A DNA stretch of 64,000 bases from Hydrogenophaga sp. (lineage in GTDB: Bacteria; Pseudomonadota; Gammaproteobacteria; Burkholderiales; Burkholderiaceae_C), in assembly GCF_025699295.1 (NCBI RefSeq), contig NZ_JAILWB010000005.1, positions 1-64,000 of the forward strand, in the 5' to 3' direction. The notes below the pieces were generated by a model that was not told where the DNA came from, did no database searches, and was given only the letters and a program-made list of their open reading frames with translations. A program made the position numbers and the translations under genes. Shown in pieces: positions 46,368-54,853 of this stretch (its first letter is position 1; the number at the start of each line of letters is the position of its first letter).

Positions 46368-47474
46368 TCAGGGATAGAAAACCAGGGCACGGTAGCCCGC
46401 CATGGGCGTGGCGTCGCCCAGGGCGAGGGAGAGTCGGAAGTTCACCGTGACCGTGCCACTCGCAGGCAGCACGGACGGTGCGTCGGGCCACTCCGAGGGC
46501 AGGAACACGCGGCGCGATATCACCTGGTTGCCGATGTCGGTGAGGCTCAGCTCCAGCGCCGGCACCGCCAATGGCATGGACGCGGTGTTCTTCAGCACGA
46601 GATCGAACGAATAGAAGTTGCCAAGCCGGCGCACCAGAGCCGTGCTGTCGATGACGATGGCGTCGATGCGACGCACCGGCTTCACGGTGCAGCCCAGGTG
46701 CTCGCATGCCTGCACCAGCAGCGGTTGCAGGTCGGGTCGCCACGCGGCCAGCCGGTCGCGCTCCTGCAAAGCCCATTGCGCCGCCAGCAGCGCCGCCAGC
46801 ACCAGCACACACAGCGACAGTCCGATCCGCATGCCCGGTGACTGCCAGAAGGCCTTGCGGCGGGCCTGCCGCACAAAACCGGGCTCAGTGATGGGCAAAT
46901 CCAGCTCGCTGTCCACCAGGCCAGGGGAAACGATGTCTTGTGGGGCGGGTGCTTCGGGAATGACGCCGGCCTCGGCCGCGACGACTTCGCTGCTGCTCAC
47001 GACGGCTCCGGTGCCCGCCGCGCTCAAGCGACCCAGGCCGGCGGCAAACCGCTCCAGCTCGGTCTGAAAGTCAGACTCTTCGGCATCGGGAGGTCCCGCC
47101 AGCTCGATCGCATCCGCGCCCTCAGGTGGCGGCAAGGTTTCGACTGCATGCTCGCCAATGGGGTCGTCTTCATCCCACACGGGGGCATGCGCGGACTCAT
47201 CGCCCGGCAGACCTGCCAGCACGGCGTCCTGAGCCTCGTCAGGTGGTGCAAGTTCCGGTTCGGCACGCTCCTCGGGTTCGGGTTCGGGCGCGGCCTCGAC
47301 AAATTCCTCGGGCGTGCTCTCGGAGCCCGGCGGTATCCAGGGCTGGAGGTACAACGTGGCGTCGAACACGTCGGCGCAATGACCACAGCGCACCCAGCCT
47401 TCGGATATCTTCAGCTGGTCGGCGACGACCCTGAACATCGTTCCGCATGCGGGGCAACGTGTGGTGAAACTCAT
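46368..47474 (-). CDS. Zinc-ribbon and DUF3426 membrane protein
   Basis: A 368-residue protein. The N-terminal MJ0042-type zinc finger has two CxxC pairs (TRCPACGTMFRV and VRCGHCADVFDA). A long acidic, Pro/Glu-rich linker runs to about residue 200. One transmembrane helix (IGLSLCVLVLAALLAAQWAL) leads to the C-terminal DUF3426 domain (LGCTVKPVRRIDAIVIDSTALVRR). The function is unknown, but the family occupies this position after prmA in many betaproteobacteria. The ATG at 47474 has a -10 hexamer 6 nt upstream. Confidence 0.88.
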   Translation of the reverse strand: MSFTTRCPACGTMFRVVADQLKISEGWVRCGHCADVFDATLYLQPWIPPGSESTPEEFVEAAPEPEPEERAEPELAPPDEAQDAVLAGLPGDESAHAPVWDEDDPIGEHAVETLPPPEGADAIELAGPPDAEESDFQTELERFAAGLGRLSAAGTGAVVSSSEVVAAEAGVIPEAPAPQDIVSPGLVDSELDLPITEPGFVRQARRKAFWQSPGMRIGLSLCVLVLAALLAAQWALQERDRLAAWRPDLQPLLVQACEHLGCTVKPVRRIDAIVIDSTALVRRLGNFYSFDLVLKNTASMPLAVPALELSLTDIGNQVISRRVFLPSEWPDAPSVLPASGTVTVNFRLSLALGDATPMAGYRALVFYP

Positions 47475-47480
47475 GCGCCG

Positions 47481-47486
47481 ATTATC
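47481..47486 (-). promoter_or_regulatory. -10 element of the DUF3426 gene, leaderless geometry
   Basis: GATAAT on the minus strand ends 6 nt (CGGCGC) before the ATG at 47474. No Shine-Dalgarno sequence is seen. Confidence 0.45.
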
Positions 47487-47505
47487 GCGGGCGCCGCACC
47501 GGACC

Positions 47506-48424
47506 TCAGGCCTTGACGGCGGTCATCAGAATCCAGCCGTCTTCTTCGTCGCTGACCTGCAACGCGACCCACGGTGCATAGGCCTCGATCAGCTCATCGG
47601 CCTGGCGCGCCAGGATGCCCGCGAGCACCAGCTGTCCGCCGGAGCGCACGTGGGCACACAGCAGGGGCGCAAGCACCTTGAGCGGTGTGGCCAGGATGTT
47701 CGCCAGCACCAGGTCATGCTCACCCCGGGCCAGGCCGGGCAGCCCAGCCTCCAACTGGGCATTGTTGGCCTCGGCGTTGAGCCGGGTCGACTCCACCGCC
47801 GCCGGATCGATGTCGACCGCGACGATGTCGCGCGCGCCGTGCCTGGCCGCGCCAATGGCAAGGATGCCGGAGCCGCAGCCATAGTCGAGCACGCGTGGCC
47901 CCACGGGCGCATGCCGCGCGGTCCAGCGCAGGCACATGCGCGTGGTCGGATGAGTGCCGGTGCCGAAGGCCAGACCGGGGTCGAGGCGGATGACCTCGCG
48001 TGCCGCCGCGGGTGGCTCGTGCCAGGTTGGCACGATCCAGAAGCTGGGTGTGATCTCGACCGGTTCGAACTGCGACTGTGTCAGGCGCACCCAGTCCTGA
48101 TCGGGCACAGCGCGCACGCCCTGCACTGCACAGCCTTCAAAAAAATCCTGCGCCTGCAACAGACGCGCTGCACTGCGTGCCGCCGCATCGGTGGGAAACA
48201 GGGCGACCACGCGGGAGCGTTGCCAGCCTTCTTTCGGGGGTGGCATGCCGGGTTCGCCAAACAGCGCCGACTCGGCATCGGTCATCGCGTCGGCGTCCTC
48301 CACTGACACACTGAGCGCATCCAGCGCCACCATGGCATCGCTCACGTCGTCCACCGCCGCCTCCGGCGCCAGCAGCACCAGCTCGAACAGAGACCCCGCA
48401 GGTGGCTGGGTCGGCGCGGATGCG

Positions 48425-48435
<11 letters not shown>
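47506..48435 (-). CDS. prmA: Ribosomal protein L11 methyltransferase PrmA
   Basis: SAM-dependent methyltransferase that trimethylates ribosomal protein L11 on several residues. The 309 residues have an N-terminal substrate-recognition domain ([22 protein letters not shown]) and a Rossmann domain with motif [36 protein letters not shown] just before it, [11 protein letters not shown], and the NPP-like post-motif [16 protein letters not shown]. The chosen start is a GTG at 48435, 11 bp inside accC; there is no ATG between the end of accC and the conserved domain. Confidence 0.92.
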
Positions 48436-49774
<1,339 letters not shown>

Positions 49775-49790
49775 GGGCTCGGGGTCTTCT

Positions 49791-50255
49791 TTATTCGATC
49801 ACGTACAAAGGCTGGCCGTATTCCACGGCCTGGCCGTTTTCCACCAGGATCTGGGTCACGGTACCGGACTTGTCGGCCTCGATCTCGTTGAGGATCTTCA
49901 TCGCTTCGACGATGCAGATGGTCTCGCCTTCCTTGATGGTGTCGCCCACTTCCACGAAGGGCTTGGCCCCGGGGCTCGACGCGCGGTAGAACGTACCGAC
50001 CATGGGCGACTTCACCATGTGGCCCACCGGTGCGGCGGGCGTCGGTGCCGCCACGGGTGCTGGAGCAACTTCCACCGCCGGCACAACCGACGGTGTGACG
50101 GGTGCAGGCGCCATGCTGTAGGTGACGGGGGCGGCAGCCACCACGGGTGCACTCTTGACGATGCGCACCTTGCCTTCGGCTTCGGTGATTTCCAGCTCGG
50201 ACACGTTCGACTCGGACACCAGGTCGATCAGTGTCTTCAGTTTTCTTAGATCCAT
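49791..50255 (-). CDS. accB: Acetyl-CoA carboxylase biotin carboxyl carrier protein
   Basis: Carrier subunit of acetyl-CoA carboxylase, 154 residues. N-terminal [30 protein letters not shown] (core [15 protein letters not shown]), a Pro/Ala/Val-rich hinge (about 36-75), and the biotinyl domain with the modified Lys in [10 protein letters not shown] near residue 120 and the thumb [23 protein letters not shown] (ends [17 protein letters not shown]). The ATG at 50255 is preferred over an in-frame upstream ATG at 50306 because the conserved N-terminus starts here. Confidence 0.97.
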   Translation of the reverse strand: MDLRKLKTLIDLVSESNVSELEITEAEGKVRIVKSAPVVAAAPVTYSMAPAPVTPSVVPAVEVAPAPVAAPTPAAPVGHMVKSPMVGTFYRASSPGAKPFVEVGDTIKEGETICIVEAMKILNEIEADKSGTVTQILVENGQAVEYGQPLYVIE

Positions 50256-50299
50256 GGTTTCTCCAACGAATTTCGGCCAAGTTGATCTAAAAGCATTCA

Positions 50300-50317
50300 A
50301 CTTCACCGAAATGAAGT
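50300..50317. repeat. Inverted repeat upstream of accB
   Basis: ACTTCA-CCGAAA-TGAAGT, a perfect 6-bp dyad 45 bp upstream of the accB start codon in the 239-bp gap 50256-50494. A minus-strand TTGACG lies close by. It could be an operator or a 5' UTR hairpin; I recognise no known family. The rest of the gap shows nothing else. Confidence 0.35.
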
Positions 50318-50494
50318 CACGTCAACCCGCCGGGGTGCCGCAGTGTACACGATCGGGCCGGTCTCGAGGCCCCCGGTGAAACGAGACTGACAACCGCCTG
50401 CGGCCGAGCGGTGCCGGGTACATTTTTGAGAGAAGTGGGGAATTTACCCCTTTTTGGCAGCGGCTTGCGGTGGCTTGACGAAAGGCGAGCGTTG

Positions 50495-51022
50495 TCAGGC
50501 CAAAGCTGCCCACTGGGCCAGATCGGCCTCGGACAGTTTGCCGATCTTCCGGTGCAACAGCTCGCCCGACGCACCGAAGACCACGCTGAAGGGCAGGGCT
50601 CCGGTGACGTTGCCCAGACTGCGGCTGATCTCGGTCCCGGCGAAGCCGGCCATGGCGACTGGAAAATTCAGCGGCAGCTTCTGCATGAAGCCGCGCACGG
50701 CGCTGGCCTGGTCGACCGCCAGCCCCAGCACCTGCCAACCCCGGGTCCTGTGAGCCTGATGAAAGGCATTGAGCAAAGGCAGCTCTTCCACGCAAGGGGG
50801 ACACCAGGTGGCCCAGAAGTTGACCAGCAAGGGACGGCCATGGAAATCGGCCAGGCGCACGGCCTCGCCGTGGGGACCTTCGTAAGCCCCGGCCCAGAAC
50901 GCGGCCTGCGCCTCGGAACGCACCGCTTGCGGCTGCAGCCGACGCCAGGACAGAAAACCGCCCGCGGCCGCTGCAGCCAGTGCCACGCCCGCCATCGCGA
51001 CGGTACGGCGCCGCGGCATCAT
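50495..51022 (-). CDS. TlpA/ResA-like thioredoxin-fold protein
   Basis: A 175-residue membrane-anchored or exported thiol-disulfide reductase. The N-terminal hydrophobic segment (RRRTVAMAGVALAAAAAGGFLSW) precedes a thioredoxin fold with active site FWATWCPPCVEELPLL and the cis-Pro loop GALPFSVVF. Members reduce periplasmic disulfides, for example in cytochrome c maturation; the partner is not known here. The RRRTVAMAG start could be a Tat-like signal, but the motif is incomplete. The ATG at 51022 overlaps the stop of the unknown gene upstream (ATGA). Confidence 0.88.
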   Translation of the reverse strand: MMPRRRTVAMAGVALAAAAAGGFLSWRRLQPQAVRSEAQAAFWAGAYEGPHGEAVRLADFHGRPLLVNFWATWCPPCVEELPLLNAFHQAHRTRGWQVLGLAVDQASAVRGFMQKLPLNFPVAMAGFAGTEISRSLGNVTGALPFSVVFGASGELLHRKIGKLSEADLAQWAALA

Positions 51023-51633
51023 GCGTGCTCCTTGCCGGGCACAGCCATGAGCTGGCGCAGCGCGGGCGCATCACCACGCGGCTTGCGCCCCTGCGCATCA
51101 GGCTTGAGCGCCCCGCGCAGGTCATCATGCCCGTGCACCATGAGGTGCACCAGTACCCACTGGCCCAATGATTCGCAGCGGGTACGCAAAGTCAGCGCCT
51201 CCACCGGTTCGCCACGCCATCCGTTGACGGTACCGGGGTGGTACTCCACGCGGTGGTCGAGCAAGGTCCATTCGGGCGCCTTGGGGTCGTCACAGAAAAG
51301 CTGCAGATAGATGTCGCTGTGGCGCGTGGCGGTCCCATGCCAGACCGCGCCCCCCAGATACGGGCGAAAGGACTGCAGGCGCTCCATCCACACCAGTGCG
51401 AGTTCTCGCAGCGCACGCAGCTCGACGGCCTGGGACTCCGGACAGAACACCGCGATGTCTTCCCGCACCGCCGCATCGAGCACCGCGTTGTCGGGCAGCG
51501 GCGTGCGCGCCGGCAGTCCCATCTGTTTCACGGCGCGGCGCTTGGCCGCCGCGTATTCCAGGCCATCCTCGACCACCAGGCGGGCGGCCACGGCGGCGAT
51601 TTCCAGGGTGATCTCGTCTCGGCTCGCATCCAT
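51019..51633 (-). CDS. Conserved protein of unknown function, divergent from mpl
   Basis: A 204-residue soluble protein that I cannot assign. The N-terminal helices (DEITLEIAAVAARLVVEDGLEYAAAKRRAVKQMGL) are charged. The C-terminal half (GGAVWHGTATRHSDIYLQLFCDDPKAPEWTLLDHRVEYHPGTV) contains W-H-G-T-A-T-R-HSD, which could be a nucleotidyltransferase-like G-T-A-T...HSDID motif: 'WHGTATRHSDIYLQLF'. I judge that a possibility only. It has a -10 hexamer 7 nt before its ATG and is cotranscribed with the TlpA-like gene. Confidence 0.72.
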   Translation of the reverse strand: MDASRDEITLEIAAVAARLVVEDGLEYAAAKRRAVKQMGLPARTPLPDNAVLDAAVREDIAVFCPESQAVELRALRELALVWMERLQSFRPYLGGAVWHGTATRHSDIYLQLFCDDPKAPEWTLLDHRVEYHPGTVNGWRGEPVEALTLRTRCESLGQWVLVHLMVHGHDDLRGALKPDAQGRKPRGDAPALRQLMAVPGKEHA

Positions 51634-51640
51634 GCAGGGG

Positions 51641-51646
51641 ATTGTG
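51641..51646 (-). promoter_or_regulatory. -10 element of the unknown-tlpA operon, leaderless geometry
   Basis: CACAAT on the minus strand ends 7 nt (CCCCTGC) before the ATG at 51633; no Shine-Dalgarno sequence. It shares the 89-bp gap with the mpl promoter. Confidence 0.4.
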
Positions 51647-51710
51647 CCTGCCGAACGGGTACCGCGAGCGTCGCACCGCCCATACCCGCAGGCGCCACGG
51701 GTGCGCCCCC

Positions 51711-51716
51711 TAGAAT
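51711..51716 (+). promoter_or_regulatory. -10 element of mpl, leaderless geometry
   Basis: TAGAAT ends 6 nt (CCCGGG) before the mpl ATG at 51723; no Shine-Dalgarno sequence is visible, so the mRNA probably begins at or next to the start codon. Confidence 0.5.
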
Positions 51717-51722
51717 CCCGGG

Positions 51723-53108
51723 ATGCACATACATATTCTGGGTATTTGCGGCACCTTCATGGGCGGCCTGGCCGCGCTGGCCCGCGAGGCAGGCCATCGC
51801 GTGACCGGTTGCGATGCCGGCGTCTACCCGCCCATGAGCGACCAGCTCCGCGCGCTCGGCATCGAGCTCATCGAAGGCTTCGATGCCGACCAGTTGGCCC
51901 TCAAGCCCGACATGTTCGTGGTCGGCAACGTGGTGAGCCGGGCCCGGGCGGCGGATGGCACGCCGAAGTTCGCGCTGATGGAAGCCATCATGGACAACGG
52001 CGCGGCCTACACCAGCGGTCCGCAGTGGCTGGCCGAACACGTGCTGCAGGGCCGACACGTACTGGCGGTCGCCGGCACCCACGGCAAAACGACGACCACC
52101 GGCATGCTGACCTGGATCCTGGAGGCGAACGGCCTGCAACCCGGTTTTCTCATCGGCGGCGTGCCCATGAACTTCGGCATTTCAGCCCGTCTGGGTCAGG
52201 GCAACCCATTCACCATTGAAGCGGACGAATACGACACCGCCTTCTTCGACAAGCGCAGCAAGTTCGTGCACTACCGGCCGCGCACGGCGATCCTGAACAA
52301 CCTCGAGTTCGACCATGCCGACATCTTCGACAACCTGGCTGCGATCGAGCGCCAGTTCCACCACCTGGTCCGCACCGTGCCCGGCAACGGCCGCGTCGTC
52401 GTCAACGGGCTGGAAGAAAGCCTGGAGCGTGTGCTGCACAAGGGCCTGTGGAGCGAGCTGCGCAGTTTCGGCGCCGCCGTGAGCGATTTCACCGCGCACG
52501 GTGAGCCGCATGCCTTCGACGTGCTGCACCAAGGCCAGCCAGTCGGCCGCGTGGAGTGGGCACTCACAGGCGTGCACAATCAGCTGAACGCTCTGGCGGC
52601 CATTGCGGCTGCCGAGCACGTGGGCGTGGCGCCGACCGACGCAGCTCGAGCGCTGGGGGCCTTCGAAAACGTGCGGCGCCGCATGGAAGTGCGCGGCACC
52701 GTGGTGCGCGCAGGCGGCGACATCACCGTCTACGACGATTTCGCCCATCACCCCACCGCCATCCGCACCACGCTTGACGGCCTGCAGCGCCGGCTTGGGA
52801 GCCCGCGCGGGCGCATCCTGGCGGTGTTCGAGCCCCGCAGCAACACCATGAAGCTGGGGACCATGAAGTCACAACTGCCCTGGAGCCTGGAGGCCGCGGA
52901 CCTCGCCTTCTGCCACACCGGCGGGCTGGACTGGAACGCAGCCGAGGCGCTGGTGCCCATGGGTGCGCGCGCGCAGGTGAGTCGCACCATCGACGAAGTG
53001 GTGGCGCAGGTGACGGCCGCCGCCCAGCCCGGCGACCACATCGTCTGCATGAGCAATGGCGGCTTCGGTGGCGTGCACGAGCGCCTGTTGAAAGCGCTTG
53101 CCGCCTGA
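51723..53108 (+). CDS. mpl: UDP-N-acetylmuramate:L-alanyl-gamma-D-glutamyl-meso-diaminopimelate ligase
   Basis: Murein peptide ligase of the Mur family (461 residues) that reattaches recycled tripeptide to UDP-MurNAc. N-terminal Rossmann domain starts HIHILGICGTFMGGLAALAREAGH (ICGTFMGG loop). The central domain has the P-loop VAGTHGKTTTTGML and the EADEYDTAFFDKRSKFVHYRP segment. The C-terminal domain has VYDDFAHHPTAIRTTL and FEPRSNTMKLG, typical of Mpl rather than MurC. It complements AmpD, also encoded in this window, in cell-wall recycling. Confidence 0.96.
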   Translation: MHIHILGICGTFMGGLAALAREAGHRVTGCDAGVYPPMSDQLRALGIELIEGFDADQLALKPDMFVVGNVVSRARAADGTPKFALMEAIMDNGAAYTSGPQWLAEHVLQGRHVLAVAGTHGKTTTTGMLTWILEANGLQPGFLIGGVPMNFGISARLGQGNPFTIEADEYDTAFFDKRSKFVHYRPRTAILNNLEFDHADIFDNLAAIERQFHHLVRTVPGNGRVVVNGLEESLERVLHKGLWSELRSFGAAVSDFTAHGEPHAFDVLHQGQPVGRVEWALTGVHNQLNALAAIAAAEHVGVAPTDAARALGAFENVRRRMEVRGTVVRAGGDITVYDDFAHHPTAIRTTLDGLQRRLGSPRGRILAVFEPRSNTMKLGTMKSQLPWSLEAADLAFCHTGGLDWNAAEALVPMGARAQVSRTIDEVVAQVTAAAQPGDHIVCMSNGGFGGVHERLLKALAA

Positions 53109-53111
53109 CGG

Positions 53112-53432
53112 TCAATACGTCAGGGACTGCTTCGGCACGTCCACCGACACCACCGGCTTGGCCAGGGCCGCGCTCGCGGCGCGCGCGAATGCCATGGCCC
53201 AGGGGCGGTGCGCCGCATCGCGAAAGCGACCCTCCCCCGCCGCTTCCGCCACGCAGAGGATCTTGTCGGCCGTGAGCACCTTGCCGGTGGGCCGGATGGG
53301 CTCGCAGCCCAGGAAGGTGAACTGCTCGTCGAGCCAGTGGCGGGCCAGGTCGTGCGGCATGGGCTGCACCTCTTCGAGATCAAAGCGGTAGGTGGCGGGA
53401 TCGCCCCAGCTCACGGTGACTTGGCTGCGCAT
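53112..53432 (-). CDS. Conserved small protein of unknown function
   Basis: A 106-residue soluble protein that I do not recognise. It starts MRSQVTVSWGDPATYRFDLEEVQ, contains DKILCVAEAAGEGRFRDA, and has no signal peptide, membrane segment or metal motif. An AGGAG ribosome binding site lies 7 nt before the ATG at 53432. Its stop codon is only 3 bp from the end of convergent mpl. It is separated from upstream aroG by 76 bp with a possible terminator hairpin, so it may be read through from aroG. Confidence 0.68.
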   Translation of the reverse strand: MRSQVTVSWGDPATYRFDLEEVQPMPHDLARHWLDEQFTFLGCEPIRPTGKVLTADKILCVAEAAGEGRFRDAAHRPWAMAFARAASAALAKPVVSVDVPKQSLTY

Positions 53433-53470
53433 GCGTGATTCTCCTGTTCGGTCGCGCCATTGTGGCCTGT

Positions 53471-53506
53471 GCCCCGGGCGCGATCCACCCCGTGAAAGCC
53501 CGGGGC
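53471..53506 (-). terminator. Possible terminator hairpin after aroG
   Basis: Perfect 9-bp inverted repeat GCCCGGGGC/GCCCCGGGC around 18 nt, starting 3 bp past the aroG stop. It has no U tract, so termination strength is doubtful. Confidence 0.35.
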
Positions 53507-53508
53507 GG

Positions 53509-54642
53509 TCAGGCCCGCGCGCGGCGCGCGGACAGCACCGCCCCCGAAAGAACCTCCAGCGCCTGCAGCGAATCGCTCCAGCCGAGGCAGGCGTCGGTAA
53601 TGCTCTGGCCGTACTTGAGACCGCCCACCGCGTCCTTGCCGGGGGAGAACTTCTGCGCGCCGGCCTCGATGTGGCTCTCGATCATCACGCCGAAGATGCT
53701 GCGCGAGCCACCAGCGATCTGCGCCCCGATGTCGCGCGCCACATCGAGCTGCTTCTCGTGCTGCTTGCTGCTGTTGGCGTGGCTGCAGTCCACCATCAGG
53801 CGCGGCGCCAGCTTTGCGGCCTCGAGTTCCTTCACCGACGCAGCCACGCTGGCGGCGTCGTAGTTGGGCGCCTTGCCGCCGCGCAGGATGACGTGGCAAT
53901 CCTTGTTGCCATTGGTCTGCACGATTGCAACCTGGCCATTCTTGTGCACCGACAGGAAGTGGTGGCCACGCGAGGCGGCCTGGATGGCATCGGTCGCGAT
54001 CTTGATGTTGCCATCCGTGCCGTTCTTGAAGCCGATCGGGGCCGACAGGCCCGAGGCGAGCTCGCGGTGCACCTGGCTTTCGGTGGTGCGCGCGCCGATC
54101 GCACCCCAGGCGATGAGGTCGCCGATGTACTGCGGCGAGATCACGTCCAGGAATTCGCTGCCGGCCGGCAGGCCCAGGCGATTGATCTCGATCAGCAACT
54201 GGCGCGCGATGCGCAGACCCTCGTCGATGCGGTAGCTCTCGTCCAGGTAGGGATCGTTGATCAGGCCCTTCCATCCCACCGTGGTGCGCGGCTTTTCGAA
54301 ATAGACACGCATCACGACCTCCAGCGTGTCGGCGTACTTCTCGCGCAGTGGCTTGAGACGGCGCGCGTAGTCCACCGCGGCCACCGGGTCGTGGATGGAG
54401 CAGGGTCCGATCACCACCAGCAGGCGGTCGTCCTTGCCATGCAGGATGTCGTGGATGCGCTTTCGCGTGCGACTGATGAGGGTCTCCACGGGCGTGCCGC
54501 CGATGGGGAAGAAGCGGATCAGGTGTTCAGGAGGCGGCAGCACGGTGATGTCCTTGATGCGTTCGTCGTCGGTCTGGCTGGTCTTGTCGACTGGACGGGC
54601 ATGCCAGGCATCGCTGCTGGAGGGGGCATTCTTGGCGGTCAT
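53509..54642 (-). CDS. aroG: 3-deoxy-7-phosphoheptulonate synthase, class I (AroG type)
   Basis: First enzyme of the shikimate pathway, joining PEP and erythrose 4-phosphate. The 377 residues carry AroG/AroF/AroH signatures: VIGPCSIHDP, MRVYFEKPRTTVGWKGLINDP, LDVISPQYIGDLIAWGAIGARTTESQ, GFKNGTDGN, DCSHANSSK, FGVMIESHI and YGQSITDACLGW. The ATG at 54642 has an AGGAG site 7 nt upstream; a GTG at 54645 directly before it would be too close. A leader with an aromatic-rich peptide and a terminator precedes it, implying attenuation by charged Phe, Tyr or Trp tRNA. Which amino acid inhibits the enzyme cannot be told. Confidence 0.95.
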   Translation of the reverse strand: MTAKNAPSSSDAWHARPVDKTSQTDDERIKDITVLPPPEHLIRFFPIGGTPVETLISRTRKRIHDILHGKDDRLLVVIGPCSIHDPVAAVDYARRLKPLREKYADTLEVVMRVYFEKPRTTVGWKGLINDPYLDESYRIDEGLRIARQLLIEINRLGLPAGSEFLDVISPQYIGDLIAWGAIGARTTESQVHRELASGLSAPIGFKNGTDGNIKIATDAIQAASRGHHFLSVHKNGQVAIVQTNGNKDCHVILRGGKAPNYDAASVAASVKELEAAKLAPRLMVDCSHANSSKQHEKQLDVARDIGAQIAGGSRSIFGVMIESHIEAGAQKFSPGKDAVGGLKYGQSITDACLGWSDSLQALEVLSGAVLSARRARA

Positions 54643-54685
54643 CACAGGGCTCCTGAGTGGGGTTGCGTGGAAAAGTGGAAGGGCG

Positions 54686-54720
54686 AAAAAAAACCGCCGG
54701 GCTTGGAGCTCCGGCGGTTT
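54686..54720 (-). terminator. Attenuator (intrinsic terminator) in the aroG leader
   Basis: On the minus strand AAACCGCCGG pairs perfectly with CCGGCGGTTT (10 bp, 10-nt loop), followed by five more T, giving an eight-T run. It lies between the leader peptide stop (54742) and the aroG start (54642). A second CCGGCGG copy at 54761-54767, inside the leader peptide codons, can pair with the 5' arm (CCGCCGG, 54711-54717) as an antiterminator. Confidence 0.85.
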
Positions 54721-54741
54721 GATCGAGATTCGGTGATGCGC

Positions 54742-54816
54742 TTACAGCCTCGCCTCTCGTCCGCCGGGGACTGAGAACCAGAAATAAAAGGCAAAAAAGG
54801 CGAAGCGCGAAGACAT
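54742..54816 (-). CDS. aroG leader peptide, aromatic-rich
   Basis: A 24-codon ORF whose residues 5-14 are FAFFAFYFWF: six Phe, one Tyr and one Trp in ten codons, ending at TAA 54744-54742, 21 nt before the terminator stem. This is the architecture of pheL/trpL-type leaders. Ribosomes stalled at the aromatic codons would leave the CCGGCGG segment free to pair with the terminator's 5' arm, allowing transcription into aroG; fast translation would cover it. No Shine-Dalgarno sequence is seen, and a TACATT -10 lies 8 nt before the ATG, so the leader may be translated leaderless. Confidence 0.85.
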   Translation of the reverse strand: MSSRFAFFAFYFWFSVPGGREARL

Positions 54817-54824
54817 GGAAGCGG

Positions 54825-54830
54825 AATGTA
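54825..54830 (-). promoter_or_regulatory. Possible -10 element of the aroG leader
   Basis: TACATT on the minus strand (TGTGCTACATT), 8 nt before the leader ATG at 54816, in the 37-bp gap after tldD. The -35 region is weak. Confidence 0.35.
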
Positions 54831-54853
54831 GCACAGGCAAACGAAAACGACGA

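Noticed and set aside
53471-53506. A strong intrinsic terminator after aroG
   Set aside because: The dyad is perfect but both arms are themselves near-palindromic and no U tract follows, so it is kept only as a low-confidence feature.
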